DNA of 59,050 bases from Actinomycetes bacterium. Lineage in GTDB: Bacteria > Actinomycetota > Acidimicrobiia > Acidimicrobiales > RAAP-2. The translations under genes were made by a program, and so were the position numbers. Positions 8,232 through 17,162 of this stretch are shown one piece after another. The stretch is from contig JAKBTL010000022.1 in assembly GCA_021844425.1 (NCBI GenBank), positions 1-59,050 of the forward strand, read 5' to 3'. Positions within the stretch are counted from its first letter, which is position 1, and each line of letters begins with the position of its first letter. The notes under the pieces are model-generated. The model saw nothing but the letters and a program-made list of their open reading frames with translations. It searched no databases and was not told the origin of the DNA.

Positions 8232-8330
8232 GGCATCCGTGGCATCCGTGGCATCCGTGGCATCCGTGAGGTTCGTGAGGTTCGTGAGGTTCGTGAGGTT
8301 CGTGAGGTTCGTGGCATCCGTGGCGTCCGT
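8232..8330. repeat. Eleven-copy 9-bp tandem array at a gene start
   Basis: GGCATCCGT x4 (8232-8267), GAGGTTCGT x5 (8268-8312), then GGCATCCGT and GGCGTCCGT (8313-8330). Every unit boundary forms a GTG in the reading frame of the lipoprotein that follows, so the array offers a ladder of in-frame start codons. Confidence 0.95.
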
Positions 8331-8943
8331 GAGGCGTCCGCTGGGCGCGCTGGGCGCGCTCGCGCTCGCCGGACTCGCGCTCGGCGCCTGCGGCATCCCT
8401 ACGCAGCAGTCTGCGAGCCCGATCTCGGCGCGCCAGCTCCAGACACGCCTCCCCGTCACCCGCCCCACGGTCAACCCCTGCACAAAGAGCGCGTGCACAC
8501 CGGTGGACGTCTTCTTCGTGGGGCCCGACGGCCGCATCATGCCGGTCGGGCGGGTCGCCCCCCCGCACCCGAAGATCGGCACCGTGATCGACGCCCTGCT
8601 CGGCGGGCCGACCCCCCCTGAGCGCGCGAAGGGCATCTTCACCGCGCTCGGTGCCGGCATCCACCTGTTGTCCAGCCAGCAGACAGCGCAAAAGAAGACC
8701 GTCTCGCTGGACTTCAGCGCGGACTTCGGCATCCTGTCGGGCGCCCAGGAGGTGCTGGGCGTGGCGCAGGTCGTCTACACGGTGGCGTCGATCAGGCCCG
8801 GCTTCGGGGTGATCTTCGAGATCGACGGCGTGCACATCGAAGTGCCGGTGGAGACCGGAGCGCTCTCGACAGGGCCCGTGCACGAGTCGCAGTACGACAC
8901 ATTACTGACAACCACGGCGCCGACGACGACCACGACGCCCTGA
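8329..8943 (+). CDS. GerMN-domain lipoprotein (LpqB-like)
   Basis: 204 aa from GTG 8329. The N-terminus is a lipoprotein signal peptide: RR, a Leu/Ala-rich core, lipobox LALGAC at about 16-21. The body (about 45-180) resembles a GerMN domain (VDVFFVGPDGRIMPVGRVAP, LLGGPTPPERAKG, EVLGVAQVVYTV), as in sporulation GerM and actinobacterial LpqB. LpqB, encoded after mtrAB, modulates MtrB at the membrane; this protein is far shorter than mycobacterial LpqB (nearly 600 aa), so only the GerMN part is represented. It ends in a Thr-rich TTTAPTTTTTP tail. The start was chosen because it begins the signal peptide; the frame stays open upstream through the 9-bp repeats, which could add Val-Arg-Phe/Val-Ala-Ser residues. 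Confidence 0.8.
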   Translation: MRRPLGALGALALAGLALGACGIPTQQSASPISARQLQTRLPVTRPTVNPCTKSACTPVDVFFVGPDGRIMPVGRVAPPHPKIGTVIDALLGGPTPPERAKGIFTALGAGIHLLSSQQTAQKKTVSLDFSADFGILSGAQEVLGVAQVVYTVASIRPGFGVIFEIDGVHIEVPVETGALSTGPVHESQYDTLLTTTAPTTTTTP

Positions 8944-8978
8944 CTCGCACGCTGCAGGCAACGGCGGCGCTCGACCTT

Positions 8979-9338
8979 TCAGCCCGTCGCCGCCGCCCGC
9001 CAGCTCACCCGCGGAGCGCTGACCCAGAGGTGCTCGAGGTCGTAGAAGGACCGGACCTCCTCCAAGAAGACGTGCACGACGAAGTCGCCGTAGTCCATGA
9101 GCACCCACGTCGCGTCCCGGAGCCCTTCGACGCTGAAGGGCGCACGTCCGCAACGGCTCTTCACCCGCTGCTCGATCTCCTCGGCCAGGGTACGGACCTG
9201 GCGTACGTTGCGGCCGCTCGTCACGACGAAGGCGTCGACGACGCCGAGCGCCTCGTCCATGGCGAGCACCACGGTGTCGTCGCCCAGCTTCTCGTCCGCC
9301 GCCGTCGCCGCGACCAGCGCCGCTCCGGGCAGCGTCAA
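8979..9338 (-). CDS. rsfS: Ribosomal silencing factor RsfS
   Basis: 119 aa. Binds L14 on free 50S subunits and blocks joining of 30S in starvation. Family pattern visible: AMDEALGVVDAFVVTSGRNVRQVRTLAEEIE, and WVLMDYGDFVVHVFLEEVRSFYDLEHLW near the C-terminus (each run given in the protein from about residues 26-56 and 78-105). The TTG start overlaps the stop of the small membrane-protein gene (TTGA), so it is coupled to that gene and nadD, the usual partner. Confidence 0.92.
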   Translation of the reverse strand: MTLPGAALVAATAADEKLGDDTVVLAMDEALGVVDAFVVTSGRNVRQVRTLAEEIEQRVKSRCGRAPFSVEGLRDATWVLMDYGDFVVHVFLEEVRSFYDLEHLWVSAPRVSWRAAATG

Positions 9339-9568
9339 CGGACCATGTCCACGACCACGATGGTCGCGGCGAGGAACACCGCGAGGACCACGAGACCACC
9401 CAACGCGTACAGACGCCGTAGCCGACGGGTTCTGCGCCTCGCGTCACGAACCGCCCGGCGGTCCGGCACACGGGTGCACTCGGGACCCCCGGCGGCCCCC
9501 GGACTAGCCAGCTCGTCCGCGGGCGAGACCACAGGCAGCTCGTCGGTGTCCCTTGCCGGCATCCTCAT
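9335..9568 (-). CDS. Small single-pass membrane protein
   Basis: 77 aa, not recognised. The N-terminal half is polar, then a very basic stretch (RRAVRDARRRTRRLRRL) leads into one hydrophobic helix (YALGGLVVLAVFLAATIVVV, about 52-71) at the C-terminus, so the bulk would face the cytoplasm. It starts with ATG overlapping the nadD stop (ATGA) and its own stop overlaps the rsfS TTG. In many actinobacteria a LytR-CpsA-Psr gene lies between nadD and rsfS; this could be a reduced counterpart of such an N-terminus, but no LCP catalytic domain is present. Confidence 0.65.
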   Translation of the reverse strand: MRMPARDTDELPVVSPADELASPGAAGGPECTRVPDRRAVRDARRRTRRLRRLYALGGLVVLAVFLAATIVVVDMVR

Positions 9569-10224
9569 CTGCACACAGCGTACAGACCGCGCGAGCGGAT
9601 GCAGCGGACCACCTCGTCGGGCACCAGACCTTCGACGGACAGTCCCCGCTCCAGGCGATCGCGCACCTCGGAGCTCGACACGTCGACGGAGTGGTCCTCC
9701 ACATAGACGATCTTCCAGCCGGGCGGGCGGGGTGCGACGGCGTGCGGACGCGGGACCACGGCGAGCGTCACGGCGGCGCGCAGGTCGTCCACCCGTTTCC
9801 ACGTGTCGAGCCCGGCCACCAGGTCTGCGCCCACGATCAAGTAGAGGTCGAGGGTCGCGCCTCGCTCGGCGGCATCAGCCAAGAGCGCGTCGACCGTGTC
9901 CGCGGTGTAGCTCGGCCCGCCGCGGTCGATCTCGAGCCCGGACACCTCGGCTCCGGGCACCAGGGGCAAGATGGCCTCGACCATCGCTAGCCGGTCCTCG
10001 GCAGGGGTGACCGAACGCAGCGGGACCTTCTGCCAGGGCTGGTTCGCGACGACGAGGACGAGGCGATCGAGCGCGAGAGACCGGACGGACGCCCTGGCCG
10101 CGGCGACGTGCCCGCAGTGCGGCGGGTCGAAGGTGCCGCCGAGAAGGCCGACGCGCTCGGGCTTGGTCGCCAGTCGCGCCCGTGACCGCCCGGACGCGCC
10201 GTCGGCACGTGGCGGGCTGGCCAT
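9565..10224 (-). CDS. nadD: Nicotinate-nucleotide adenylyltransferase
   Basis: 219 aa. Converts NaMN and ATP to deamido-NAD in NAD biosynthesis. Nucleotidyltransferase motifs: GLLGGTFDPPHCGHVAAAR (about 26-44; HxGH) and the C-terminal SSSEVRDRL, matching the ISSTxIR element. The middle includes DLYLIVGADLVAGLDTWKR. The first roughly 20 residues (Ser/Arg-rich) precede the fold and may not be used. It heads a coupled unit nadD-small membrane protein-rsfS; elsewhere it usually follows obgE-proB-proA, which here lie 5-9 kb away. Confidence 0.94.
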   Translation of the reverse strand: MASPPRADGASGRSRARLATKPERVGLLGGTFDPPHCGHVAAARASVRSLALDRLVLVVANQPWQKVPLRSVTPAEDRLAMVEAILPLVPGAEVSGLEIDRGGPSYTADTVDALLADAAERGATLDLYLIVGADLVAGLDTWKRVDDLRAAVTLAVVPRPHAVAPRPPGWKIVYVEDHSVDVSSSEVRDRLERGLSVEGLVPDEVVRCIRSRGLYAVCR

Positions 10225-10294
10225 TGGCGCAGCGTAGCCCCGCGCTGGCGACCCCAGGAGGACGGCGCAGGCCCGAGCACCCTACGCTAAGGCC

Positions 10295-11662
10295 ATGCCC
10301 GCGATCCGAGCGAACGAGCCCCACCCGGCCTGGCGGGTGAGCTCCTGGCGCACCCGACCTGCCGAGCAGCAGCCGAACTGGCCAGACGCAGAGACCCTGA
10401 AGGATGCCGAGGCCACCCTTGCCGGGCTCCCGCCCCTCGTCATCGCGAGCGAGGCCCGGCGGCTCACCGCCGCGCTCGCGCAGGTCTCGCGAGGCGAGGC
10501 CTTCGTGCTCCAGGCAGGGGACTGTGCGGAGTCCTTTCGCGAGTTCAGCGCGGACTGCATCAGGGACAAGCTCAAGGTGATCCTGCAGATGGCCGTGACG
10601 CTCACCTACGCGGCCGGCGTCCCCGTCGTGAAGGTCGGTCGCATCGCCGGGCAGTTCGCGAAGCCACGTACGTCCCCCGTCGAGCGCATCGACGCGGTGG
10701 AGCTGGAGGCGTTCCGCGGGCACATGGTCAACGACGAGGCGTTCGACCCCGTCGCGCGGCGGCCGGACCCCTCACGGCTCGTCGCGGCCTACCATCAGGC
10801 GGCGGCGACGCTGAACCTGCTCCGCGCGTTCACCAAGGGCGGCTTCGCCGACCTGTCCCTCGTCCACCGCTGGAACCAGCAGTTCGTCGCTTCTTCGAGC
10901 GAGGGCCGCCGCTACGAGCAGATCGCCGGCGAGATCGACCGCGCTCTGCGGTTCATGGCTGCATGCGGCATCGATCTCACAGCAGAAGAGGTGCTGCACG
11001 AGACCGACCTTTGGACCGGGCACGAGGCCCTCATCCTCGAGTACGAAGAAGCGCTCACCCGCCAGGACTCGCTCACGGGCGACTGGGTCGACACCTCCGC
11101 CCACTTCTTGTGGATCGGCGAGAGGACGCGCCAGCTCGACGGCGCGCACGTCGAGTACTGCTCCGGGGTCATCAACCCCATCGGCGTGAAGCTCGGTCCG
11201 AGCGCGACGCGAGACGAGGTCGTCGCGCTGTGCGCGGCGCTCGATCCGCAGCGCACGCCGGGGCGGCTGACCCTCATCACGCGTATGGGGACCGGCAAGG
11301 TCGCCGACGTCCTGCCGTCCCTCATCGAGGCGGTGCGAGAGGCCGGGCATCCAGTCGTCTGGGTGTGCGACCCGATGCACGGCAACACCTTCACCAGCGA
11401 GAAGGGTCGCAAGACGCGGCGCTTTGGCGACATCGTCGAAGAGCTCCGAGAATGGTTCGGTGTCCACCGCGCGATGGGCTCCTGGCCGGGGGGGGTCCAT
11501 GTCGAGCTCACCGGTGACGACGTCACCGAGTGCCTCGGCGGCGCCGAGGCGATCGCAGAAGACGATCTCGGCCAGCGCTACACGACGATGTGCGACCCGC
11601 GGCTCAACGCCCGTCAGTCTCTCGATCTCGCCTTCGACGTCGCTGAATTGCTGCGGTCCTGA
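10295..11662 (+). CDS. aroG: Class II 3-deoxy-7-phosphoheptulonate synthase
   Basis: 455 aa, the usual class II length. Condenses PEP and erythrose-4-phosphate, the first step of the shikimate pathway. Recognised from FVLQAGDCAESF (metal-binding Cys), VVKVGRIAGQFAKPRTSP, ERIDAVELEAFRGHMVND, HFLWIGERTRQLDGAHVEY, GVKLGPSATRDEV, LTLITRMGTGKV and VVWVCDPMHGNTF. It is alone on the plus strand, divergent from nadD with a 70-nt gap, and followed by a hairpin at 11697-11720. Confidence 0.96.
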   Translation: MPAIRANEPHPAWRVSSWRTRPAEQQPNWPDAETLKDAEATLAGLPPLVIASEARRLTAALAQVSRGEAFVLQAGDCAESFREFSADCIRDKLKVILQMAVTLTYAAGVPVVKVGRIAGQFAKPRTSPVERIDAVELEAFRGHMVNDEAFDPVARRPDPSRLVAAYHQAAATLNLLRAFTKGGFADLSLVHRWNQQFVASSSEGRRYEQIAGEIDRALRFMAACGIDLTAEEVLHETDLWTGHEALILEYEEALTRQDSLTGDWVDTSAHFLWIGERTRQLDGAHVEYCSGVINPIGVKLGPSATRDEVVALCAALDPQRTPGRLTLITRMGTGKVADVLPSLIEAVREAGHPVVWVCDPMHGNTFTSEKGRKTRRFGDIVEELREWFGVHRAMGSWPGGVHVELTGDDVTECLGGAEAIAEDDLGQRYTTMCDPRLNARQSLDLAFDVAELLRS

Positions 11663-11696
11663 CGCGCGTTCGTCATCGCCCGACCCGTCCCGCGCT

Positions 11697-11720
11697 CTTT
11701 GCGCTCCGCGGTGCGCAAAG
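11697..11720 (+). terminator. Hairpin after the DAHP synthase gene
   Basis: Perfect 8-bp stem CTTTGCGC / GCGCAAAG with an 8-nt loop, 34 nt past the aroG stop. No T-run follows, so termination is a weak inference; it could also be a leader element of the next gene. Confidence 0.4.
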
Positions 11721-11728
11721 TGACGTCA
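11721..11728. promoter_or_regulatory. TGACGTCA palindrome upstream of the secreted repeat protein
   Basis: A perfect 8-bp palindrome lies 63 nt before the ATG at 11792, directly after the hairpin. Possible operator; no regulator can be assigned. Confidence 0.25.
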
Positions 11729-11791
11729 TGCGGGGGCATTTCGAGAGAAACTCTTTGCTTCGGATGCGGGCGACGTTACACTTTGGCCGGG

Positions 11792-13462
11792 ATGGGACTG
11801 CTGCGCCGATTGTCTGCTGCCCCGTCGTCTCGTCGGGCGGTCGCACGCCGCGGACTACGGCGGCCGGTCACCGTCGCGGTCGGGCTGCTACTCGTCGGCG
11901 GCTTCTCGCTCGTGCACCTCCCAGCAGCGGGAGCTTCGGGACAGCTTGGCGCGACAACACCGGCCGGCACCACATCGAGCACTCAGACCGGCACACCGGT
12001 CCCGGTTCAAGACACCGCCTATTGGCTCGACGCGTCCACAGGCGCGGTCTACGGCTTCGGTGGCGCGCCGAACTACGGCTCGATGGCGGGCCATCCTTTG
12101 AACAAGCCCATCGTCGGCATGGCCGCCATGCCGACAGGCAAGGGGTACTGGGAGGTGGCCGCCGACGGCGGGGTGTTCACGTTCGGGGACGCGCAGTTCT
12201 ACGGCTCCGAGGGCGGCGTCCAACTGGTCCAGCCGATCGTCGGGATGGCTTCGACGCCGACAGGCCACGGGTACTGGCTGGTCGCTTCAGACGGCGGCGT
12301 GTTCACGTTCGGCACGGCGCAGTTCTACGGCTCCGAGGGCGGCGTGCGGCTCGTCGCGCCGGTGGTCGGGATGGCACCCACGCGCACAGGGCACGGGTAC
12401 TGGCTGGTCGCTGCCGACGGCGGCATCTTCACCTTCGGCAACGCGCGCTTCTTCGGCTCGATGGGCGGTCACGTGCTCGCACAGCCGGTGACCGGCATAG
12501 CGACGATGCCGACAGGGACAGGCTACTGGCTCGTCGCGACGGACGGAGGCGTGTTCACGTTCGGCGGTGCGACGGGCCGCTTCTACGGCTCTCTCGCAGA
12601 CCAGCACGTCACGCAGCCGGTCGTCGGCATCGCGTCGATCTACAACGGCGCGGGCTACTGGCTTGCCGGCGACGGAGGCAAGGTGACCGCGTTCGGGTCC
12701 GCCGTGTACTGGGGGTCGACCCCTGAGCAGATCCCCGGGCCGATCGTGGGCATCGCGACGGGTCTGGGCAACGGCGACCCGGGGCCCCCGTCGTTCCAGT
12801 CGGGCAGCTACGGCTACGACGTGTCGGGGTACCAGTGCAGCGGCTTCCCTCCCGCACCACACCAGATCGGCATCGTGGAGGTCGCCGGGTGGTCGTACGG
12901 GTCGGTGAACCCGTGCCTCTCCCAAGAGGTCACATGGGCGGCCGGCGGGCTGAACCTCTACACGTTCCTGTCCTACGGCACGTCCACAACAGCGGAGCCG
13001 GGCTGTGCCGCCAACGCCACAGCACCGACAGTCGCCGCGTGCAACTACGGCTACGGCGCTGCGATTGCGGCGTACCAGGAAGCGACGTCGGTCATCGGCA
13101 CACGGGTCGACGTGCCCTGGTGGCTCGACGTCGAGCAGATCGGCTTCTCACAGAGCCCGTCGACCGCCGCGAGCAGATCGGTCGTGGTCGGCGCCTACGA
13201 CGCGCTGCGCTACACCGAGAACATCAACACAGTTGGCTTCTACTTCTCGCTGGCCCACTGGAACGACATCGTCGGCGCCTACAACCCGTCTGCCCCGCTC
13301 TTCCCGGCGTGGTGGACAGGACCTACACCGGCCTACAAGTGCGCCAACGCGCGCTCGACGGCGTTGACCTTCACAGACACGCTGCCCTCGGGGCCGATCG
13401 ACCTCCTCCAGTACACCGACAGCGTGAACGGCATGCCCTTCGACGGGGACTACGCCTGCTGA
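11792..13462 (+). CDS. Secreted repeat protein with GH25/DUF1906-like C-terminal domain
   Basis: 556 aa. A basic N-terminus and hydrophobic helix ([22 protein letters not shown], about 24-45; run of 20 at 24-43) make a signal peptide. Residues about 75-340 hold six to seven repeats of roughly 43 residues with core [19 protein letters not shown] and P-I/V-V-G-M/I-A, likely forming a beta-propeller-like surface module. Residues about 355-556 look like a TIM-barrel domain of the DUF1906/glycoside-hydrolase-25-like type ([53 protein letters not shown]); the acidic pair in LDVE would be the catalytic site. A role at the cell wall is inference. The start at 11792 gives the signal peptide; upstream sequence is untranslated leader. 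Confidence 0.8.
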   Translation: MGLLRRLSAAPSSRRAVARRGLRRPVTVAVGLLLVGGFSLVHLPAAGASGQLGATTPAGTTSSTQTGTPVPVQDTAYWLDASTGAVYGFGGAPNYGSMAGHPLNKPIVGMAAMPTGKGYWEVAADGGVFTFGDAQFYGSEGGVQLVQPIVGMASTPTGHGYWLVASDGGVFTFGTAQFYGSEGGVRLVAPVVGMAPTRTGHGYWLVAADGGIFTFGNARFFGSMGGHVLAQPVTGIATMPTGTGYWLVATDGGVFTFGGATGRFYGSLADQHVTQPVVGIASIYNGAGYWLAGDGGKVTAFGSAVYWGSTPEQIPGPIVGIATGLGNGDPGPPSFQSGSYGYDVSGYQCSGFPPAPHQIGIVEVAGWSYGSVNPCLSQEVTWAAGGLNLYTFLSYGTSTTAEPGCAANATAPTVAACNYGYGAAIAAYQEATSVIGTRVDVPWWLDVEQIGFSQSPSTAASRSVVVGAYDALRYTENINTVGFYFSLAHWNDIVGAYNPSAPLFPAWWTGPTPAYKCANARSTALTFTDTLPSGPIDLLQYTDSVNGMPFDGDYAC

Positions 13463-13472
13463 CAGGAACCGG

Positions 13473-13559
13473 GGCCAGCTCGGCCCAGGCCAGCTCGGCT
13501 CAGGCCAGCTCGGCTCAGGCCAGCTCGGCTCAGGCCAGCTCGGCTCAGGCCAGCTCGGT
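13473..13559. repeat. 15-bp tandem array on the VWA gene stop codon
   Basis: Five near-perfect copies of GGCCAGCTCGGCTCA (first copy has CCCA) and a partial sixth. Read on the minus strand the unit is TGA-GCC-GAG-CTG-GCC, i.e. the last codons and stop of the VWA gene (13545) repeated downstream. It fills the convergent gap between two genes. Confidence 0.93.
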
Positions 13560-14981
13560 GACGAACCGCTCGAGCTGGCGCAGCGTGCGGCACTCGACGA
13601 CGGCGTCGCAGTGCACCGCGTACTCGTCGACGATCGAGTCGCCCGAGCCCCAGTACTGGCGCGGCTCGGGGTTGAGCCAGTAGACGTGGCGCGCCTGGCG
13701 CTGGAGCTCGGAGAGCACCCAGGCACCCGACGCGTGGTAGTTGTTGCGCGCGTCACCGAGCACGAGGACAGTGGCTCGTGAGGTCACCTCGTCACCCCAC
13801 CTGCGGTCGAACTCCTCGAGAGCGTGGCCGTAGTCCGAGTGCCCGTCCAACCACACGACGTCGGCTTCGGCAGTGATCCGCCGCACAGCCGCCGCCGGGT
13901 CGTCTGCGCGCTCGAAGACGTGGGTCACCTCGTCGATGCCGTCGACGAACACGAAGCTGCGCACCTTCGAGAACTGGGTGCTGAGCGCGTAGACGAGCTC
14001 CAGGGTGAAACGAGCGAAGGAGGCGACAGAGCCCGAGATGTCCGCGATGACGAAGATCTCCGGCCTGGACGGCCGCGGGTGACGAAAGCGCGGCTCGACC
14101 GGCACGCCACCCGTCGACAACGAGCGACGCATCGTCGCGCGGAAGTCCAGCGATCCCCTCCGGCGGTGCCGGCGCGTTCGCCCGAGCCGCACCGCGAGCT
14201 TGCGGGACAACGGATGGAGCGTCCGGTGGAGCGCGGCGAGCTCCTCGCGGCTCGCGTGCATCACATCGACGTCCTCGGGGAGCGCTCGACGCACCGACCG
14301 TGCCAGTGCCTCGGCGCCGCGGTCGGACACCAGCCGGTGCCGGATCTCCGCCTCGATCGCCTTGCGGAGCGCCGCGATGCGGGCCCGGTACTCGTCGGCG
14401 AGGAGGCGCTCTTCGAGCGGGGTCAGCTCCTCTTCCCCGCGCGCCTCGTCGAGGAGGCGCTCGAGGAGGCCATCGAGATCGAGGTGCCGAAGCGTCCGAT
14501 ACAGGTAGTAGGCCCCGCCGACGGGACGACCGGGCTCTATGCCCGCGTACCGGTCGACGGCGCTGCGTGCGAGCACGGCCCCGATGGATCGGCCGCCCTG
14601 GCGTATGGCGTCGAGCAGGAGCGCGGCGAGCTCGGCGCCGCTCATCGGCTCGCTCGGCCCGGCGCCGGAGAGCGCCGCAGCGGCCTCGGCGAGAAGAGCG
14701 CGGGACGAAGGTGGCTCGGCGGCACCCGGCGCTCCCGACGTGCCCCCCGCTCGAGGTCTCAGCTCAGCACGCGCGGAGAAGTAGATCTCGAACGCGGTCT
14801 CGAACGCAGGCCAGTGAGCAGCGGACTTCACGAGCGTCGCGCCGAGCGCGGTTCGAAGCGCTTCGCGGTCCTCCATCGCCACGTGGTGGACCGCCCTGGC
14901 GGCGTCCAGGTGCTCGGTCGACGAGACGGGCAGCCCCGCGGCGCGCAGCTCGTCGACGAAGCCCGACAGGAGCTCAAGCAT
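13545..14981 (-). CDS. VWA domain protein, CoxE-like
   Basis: 478 aa, cytoplasmic. The C-terminal half is a von Willebrand A domain of the CoxE type: MIDAS start [14 protein letters not shown] (DxSxS), later [14 protein letters not shown] and [13 protein letters not shown]. The N-terminal half is helical and charged, with [20 protein letters not shown] typical of the family. CoxE-like proteins work with the adjacent MoxR-type AAA ATPase (overlap of 8 nt here) as a metal-insertion or protein-remodelling chaperone pair; the client here is not evident because no dehydrogenase genes are nearby. The tandem repeat begins at its stop codon. Confidence 0.87.
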   Translation of the reverse strand: MLELLSGFVDELRAAGLPVSSTEHLDAARAVHHVAMEDREALRTALGATLVKSAAHWPAFETAFEIYFSARAELRPRAGGTSGAPGAAEPPSSRALLAEAAAALSGAGPSEPMSGAELAALLLDAIRQGGRSIGAVLARSAVDRYAGIEPGRPVGGAYYLYRTLRHLDLDGLLERLLDEARGEEELTPLEERLLADEYRARIAALRKAIEAEIRHRLVSDRGAEALARSVRRALPEDVDVMHASREELAALHRTLHPLSRKLAVRLGRTRRHRRRGSLDFRATMRRSLSTGGVPVEPRFRHPRPSRPEIFVIADISGSVASFARFTLELVYALSTQFSKVRSFVFVDGIDEVTHVFERADDPAAAVRRITAEADVVWLDGHSDYGHALEEFDRRWGDEVTSRATVLVLGDARNNYHASGAWVLSELQRQARHVYWLNPEPRQYWGSGDSIVDEYAVHCDAVVECRTLRQLERFVTELA

Positions 14982-15864
14982 CGGCGGCGAGGAGCTCCTT
15001 CGCCGCTCGTTCGATGTCCTGGCGGTACTTGAGCAGCACGTGCAACGTGCCCGTCGTGCTCACGGCATCGACGGACTGGATCCCCAGGATGACCAGCGTG
15101 CGCGCCCAGTCGAGGGTCTCGGCGATCGACGGGGGCTTCCGCAGCTCCAAGGAACGGAGCGAGCGCACGATCCGCGCGATCTGGTCGGCGAGCTCGTCGT
15201 CGATCCCCGGGACGCGGCGCAGCACGATCTCGCGTTCGCGTTCTAGATCCGGGTAGTCCACGTGCAGGTAGAGGCAGCGCCGCTTGAGCGCCTCCGACAG
15301 CTCCCGGGTGTTGTTGGACGTGAGGAACACCATGGGGACGCGCGTCGCCCGCACCGTCCCGAGCTCGGGGATCGACACCTGGTACTCCGAGAGCACCTCC
15401 AAGAGCAGCGCCTCGGTCTCGAGCTCGACTCGGTCGATCTCGTCGACGAGCAGCACGACCGGCTCGTCGCTGCGAATCGCTTCGAGGAGTGGGCGCGTGA
15501 GGAGGAATTCTTCGGCGAAGATGTCCTCTTCGAGCTCCTGCCACGAGGACGCCGATCGCTCCGCCTGGATTCGGAGCAGCTGCTTGCGGTAGTTCCACTC
15601 GTAGAGGGCCTTCGCCTCGTCGAGGCCCTCGTAGCACTGGAGCCGTATGAGCCGCCAACCTGCCGCCTCGGCGACCGACTTGGCGAGCTGCGTCTTTCCC
15701 GTCCCGGCCGGGCCCTCGACCAGCACCGGCTTCTCCAGCCGGCCAGCGAGGTGCACGACGCCTGCGATGCGCTCGTCGGCGACGTAGCCCACGCGAGCGA
15801 GTCCTTCTCGCACCTCCTCGATCGAACTGAAGGTCGAGCCGCCGAGGCCTTCTCGCGTGCTCAT
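14974..15864 (-). CDS. MoxR-family AAA+ ATPase
   Basis: 296 aa. Walker A (GPAGTGKTQLA), Walker B (VVLLVDEIDR), sensor 1 (MVFLTSNNTRELSEALKRRCL, with arginine finger RR) and a helical lid are all visible. MoxR ATPases remodel or activate partner enzymes together with VWA proteins, and the next gene is such a partner. The ATG at 15864 overlaps the proA stop (ATGA), which decides the start; the frame is open 11 codons further up. It is thus appended to the obgE-proB-proA string. Confidence 0.92.
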   Translation of the reverse strand: MSTREGLGGSTFSSIEEVREGLARVGYVADERIAGVVHLAGRLEKPVLVEGPAGTGKTQLAKSVAEAAGWRLIRLQCYEGLDEAKALYEWNYRKQLLRIQAERSASSWQELEEDIFAEEFLLTRPLLEAIRSDEPVVLLVDEIDRVELETEALLLEVLSEYQVSIPELGTVRATRVPMVFLTSNNTRELSEALKRRCLYLHVDYPDLEREREIVLRRVPGIDDELADQIARIVRSLRSLELRKPPSIAETLDWARTLVILGIQSVDAVSTTGTLHVLLKYRQDIERAAKELLAADA

Positions 15865-17108
15865 CCTCGGACGTGCCCGTCGCCTCGCACGACCCACTTC
15901 ACGCTGGTGAGCTCACGCGGGCCCATCGGGCCGCGTGCGTGCAGCTTCTGGGTGGAGATCCCCACCTCGGCGCCGAGCCCCAGCTCCCCGCCGTCGACGA
16001 ACCGGGTGGAGGCGTTCACAAGCACCGCCGCCGCGTCGACCTCGCGGGTGAACCGATCGGCCGAAGCGACGTCGCGCGTGACGATCGCCTCGGAGTGCCC
16101 CGATCCGAAGCGTGCGATGTGGTCGATGGCGCCGTCGAGGTCGTCCACGACGGCGACCGCGAGCTTCAGCGCCAGGAACTCGGTCGCGAAGTCCTCCTCG
16201 GTCGCCGGCGCGGCGGCCGGAAGCTGCGCGCGCGCGCGATCGTCGGCGACCAGCTCTACGCCCGCGAGCGAGCGGGAGAGGCGCCCGAGGAGCGCGGGCG
16301 CGACGTCGGCGTGGACGAGCAACGTCTCCGCGGCGTTGCAGACGCCGGGGCGCTGGGTCTTCGCGTTCACCACGATCCTCTCGGCCATGTCGAGGTCCGC
16401 GGAGGCGTCCACGTACACATGGCAGTTCCCCTCCCCGTCGAGGACGTAGGGGACGGTGGCGTGCTCGAGCAAGGACGCGATGAGCGCCTTGCCGCCTCGA
16501 GGAACGAGACAGTCGACGAGCCCGCGCAGACGCATGAAGGCAACGGCAGACTCGTGGCTCACGTCTTCGACGAGCGCGACCGCGTCCTCGGGCAGGCCCG
16601 CCTTCGTCAACCCCCTGCGCAGGACGGAGACGACCGCGCGGTTCGAGGCGAGGGCGGTCGACGACCCCCGCAAGAACGCGGCGTTCCCCGCCTTCACGCA
16701 CAGCCCGGCCGCGTCGCTCGTCACGTTGGGACGGTTCTCGTAGATGACGCCGACGACACCGAGGGGCACGCGTACACGCTCGACCCGAAGCCCGTTGGGA
16801 CGGACCCAGCCGTCGACCACCTCGCCCACGGGATCGGGGAGCGTGGCGACCGCGCGGAGACCGTCGGCCATCTGCTCCACCCGTGCGGTCGTGAGCCGGA
16901 GACGGTCGATCGAGGTCGAGTCCGCGCCGTCACGCTCCGCCCGCTCGACGTCCTTTCTGTTCGCGTCGAGCACCGTGACGACATCCGCCTCGAGCAGGTC
17001 TGCGGCCGCGCGCAGCGCGTCGTCGCGTACTGCCGACGACGCACGTGCGACCTCGCGAGAGGCTGCTCGCACCCGGCGCGCCAGCGCTTCGAGGTCCTTC
17101 GTACCCAT
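15861..17108 (-). CDS. proA: Gamma-glutamyl phosphate reductase
   Basis: 415 aa. Reduces gamma-glutamyl phosphate to glutamate semialdehyde with NADPH, second step of proline synthesis; aldehyde-dehydrogenase fold. Catalytic Cys lies in TQRPGVCNAAETLLVH; other signatures are GVIYENRPNVTSDAAGLCVK and HIARFGSGHSEAI. It lies 54 nt downstream of proB and its stop overlaps the MoxR gene start. Confidence 0.97.
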   Translation of the reverse strand: MGTKDLEALARRVRAASREVARASSAVRDDALRAAADLLEADVVTVLDANRKDVERAERDGADSTSIDRLRLTTARVEQMADGLRAVATLPDPVGEVVDGWVRPNGLRVERVRVPLGVVGVIYENRPNVTSDAAGLCVKAGNAAFLRGSSTALASNRAVVSVLRRGLTKAGLPEDAVALVEDVSHESAVAFMRLRGLVDCLVPRGGKALIASLLEHATVPYVLDGEGNCHVYVDASADLDMAERIVVNAKTQRPGVCNAAETLLVHADVAPALLGRLSRSLAGVELVADDRARAQLPAAAPATEEDFATEFLALKLAVAVVDDLDGAIDHIARFGSGHSEAIVTRDVASADRFTREVDAAAVLVNASTRFVDGGELGLGAEVGISTQKLHARGPMGPRELTSVKWVVRGDGHVRG

Positions 17109-17162
17109 CGCCCCAGACTACCGGCGGGTCGGTCTCGCCCGGAGAGCGTTCTCGCGGGAGAA

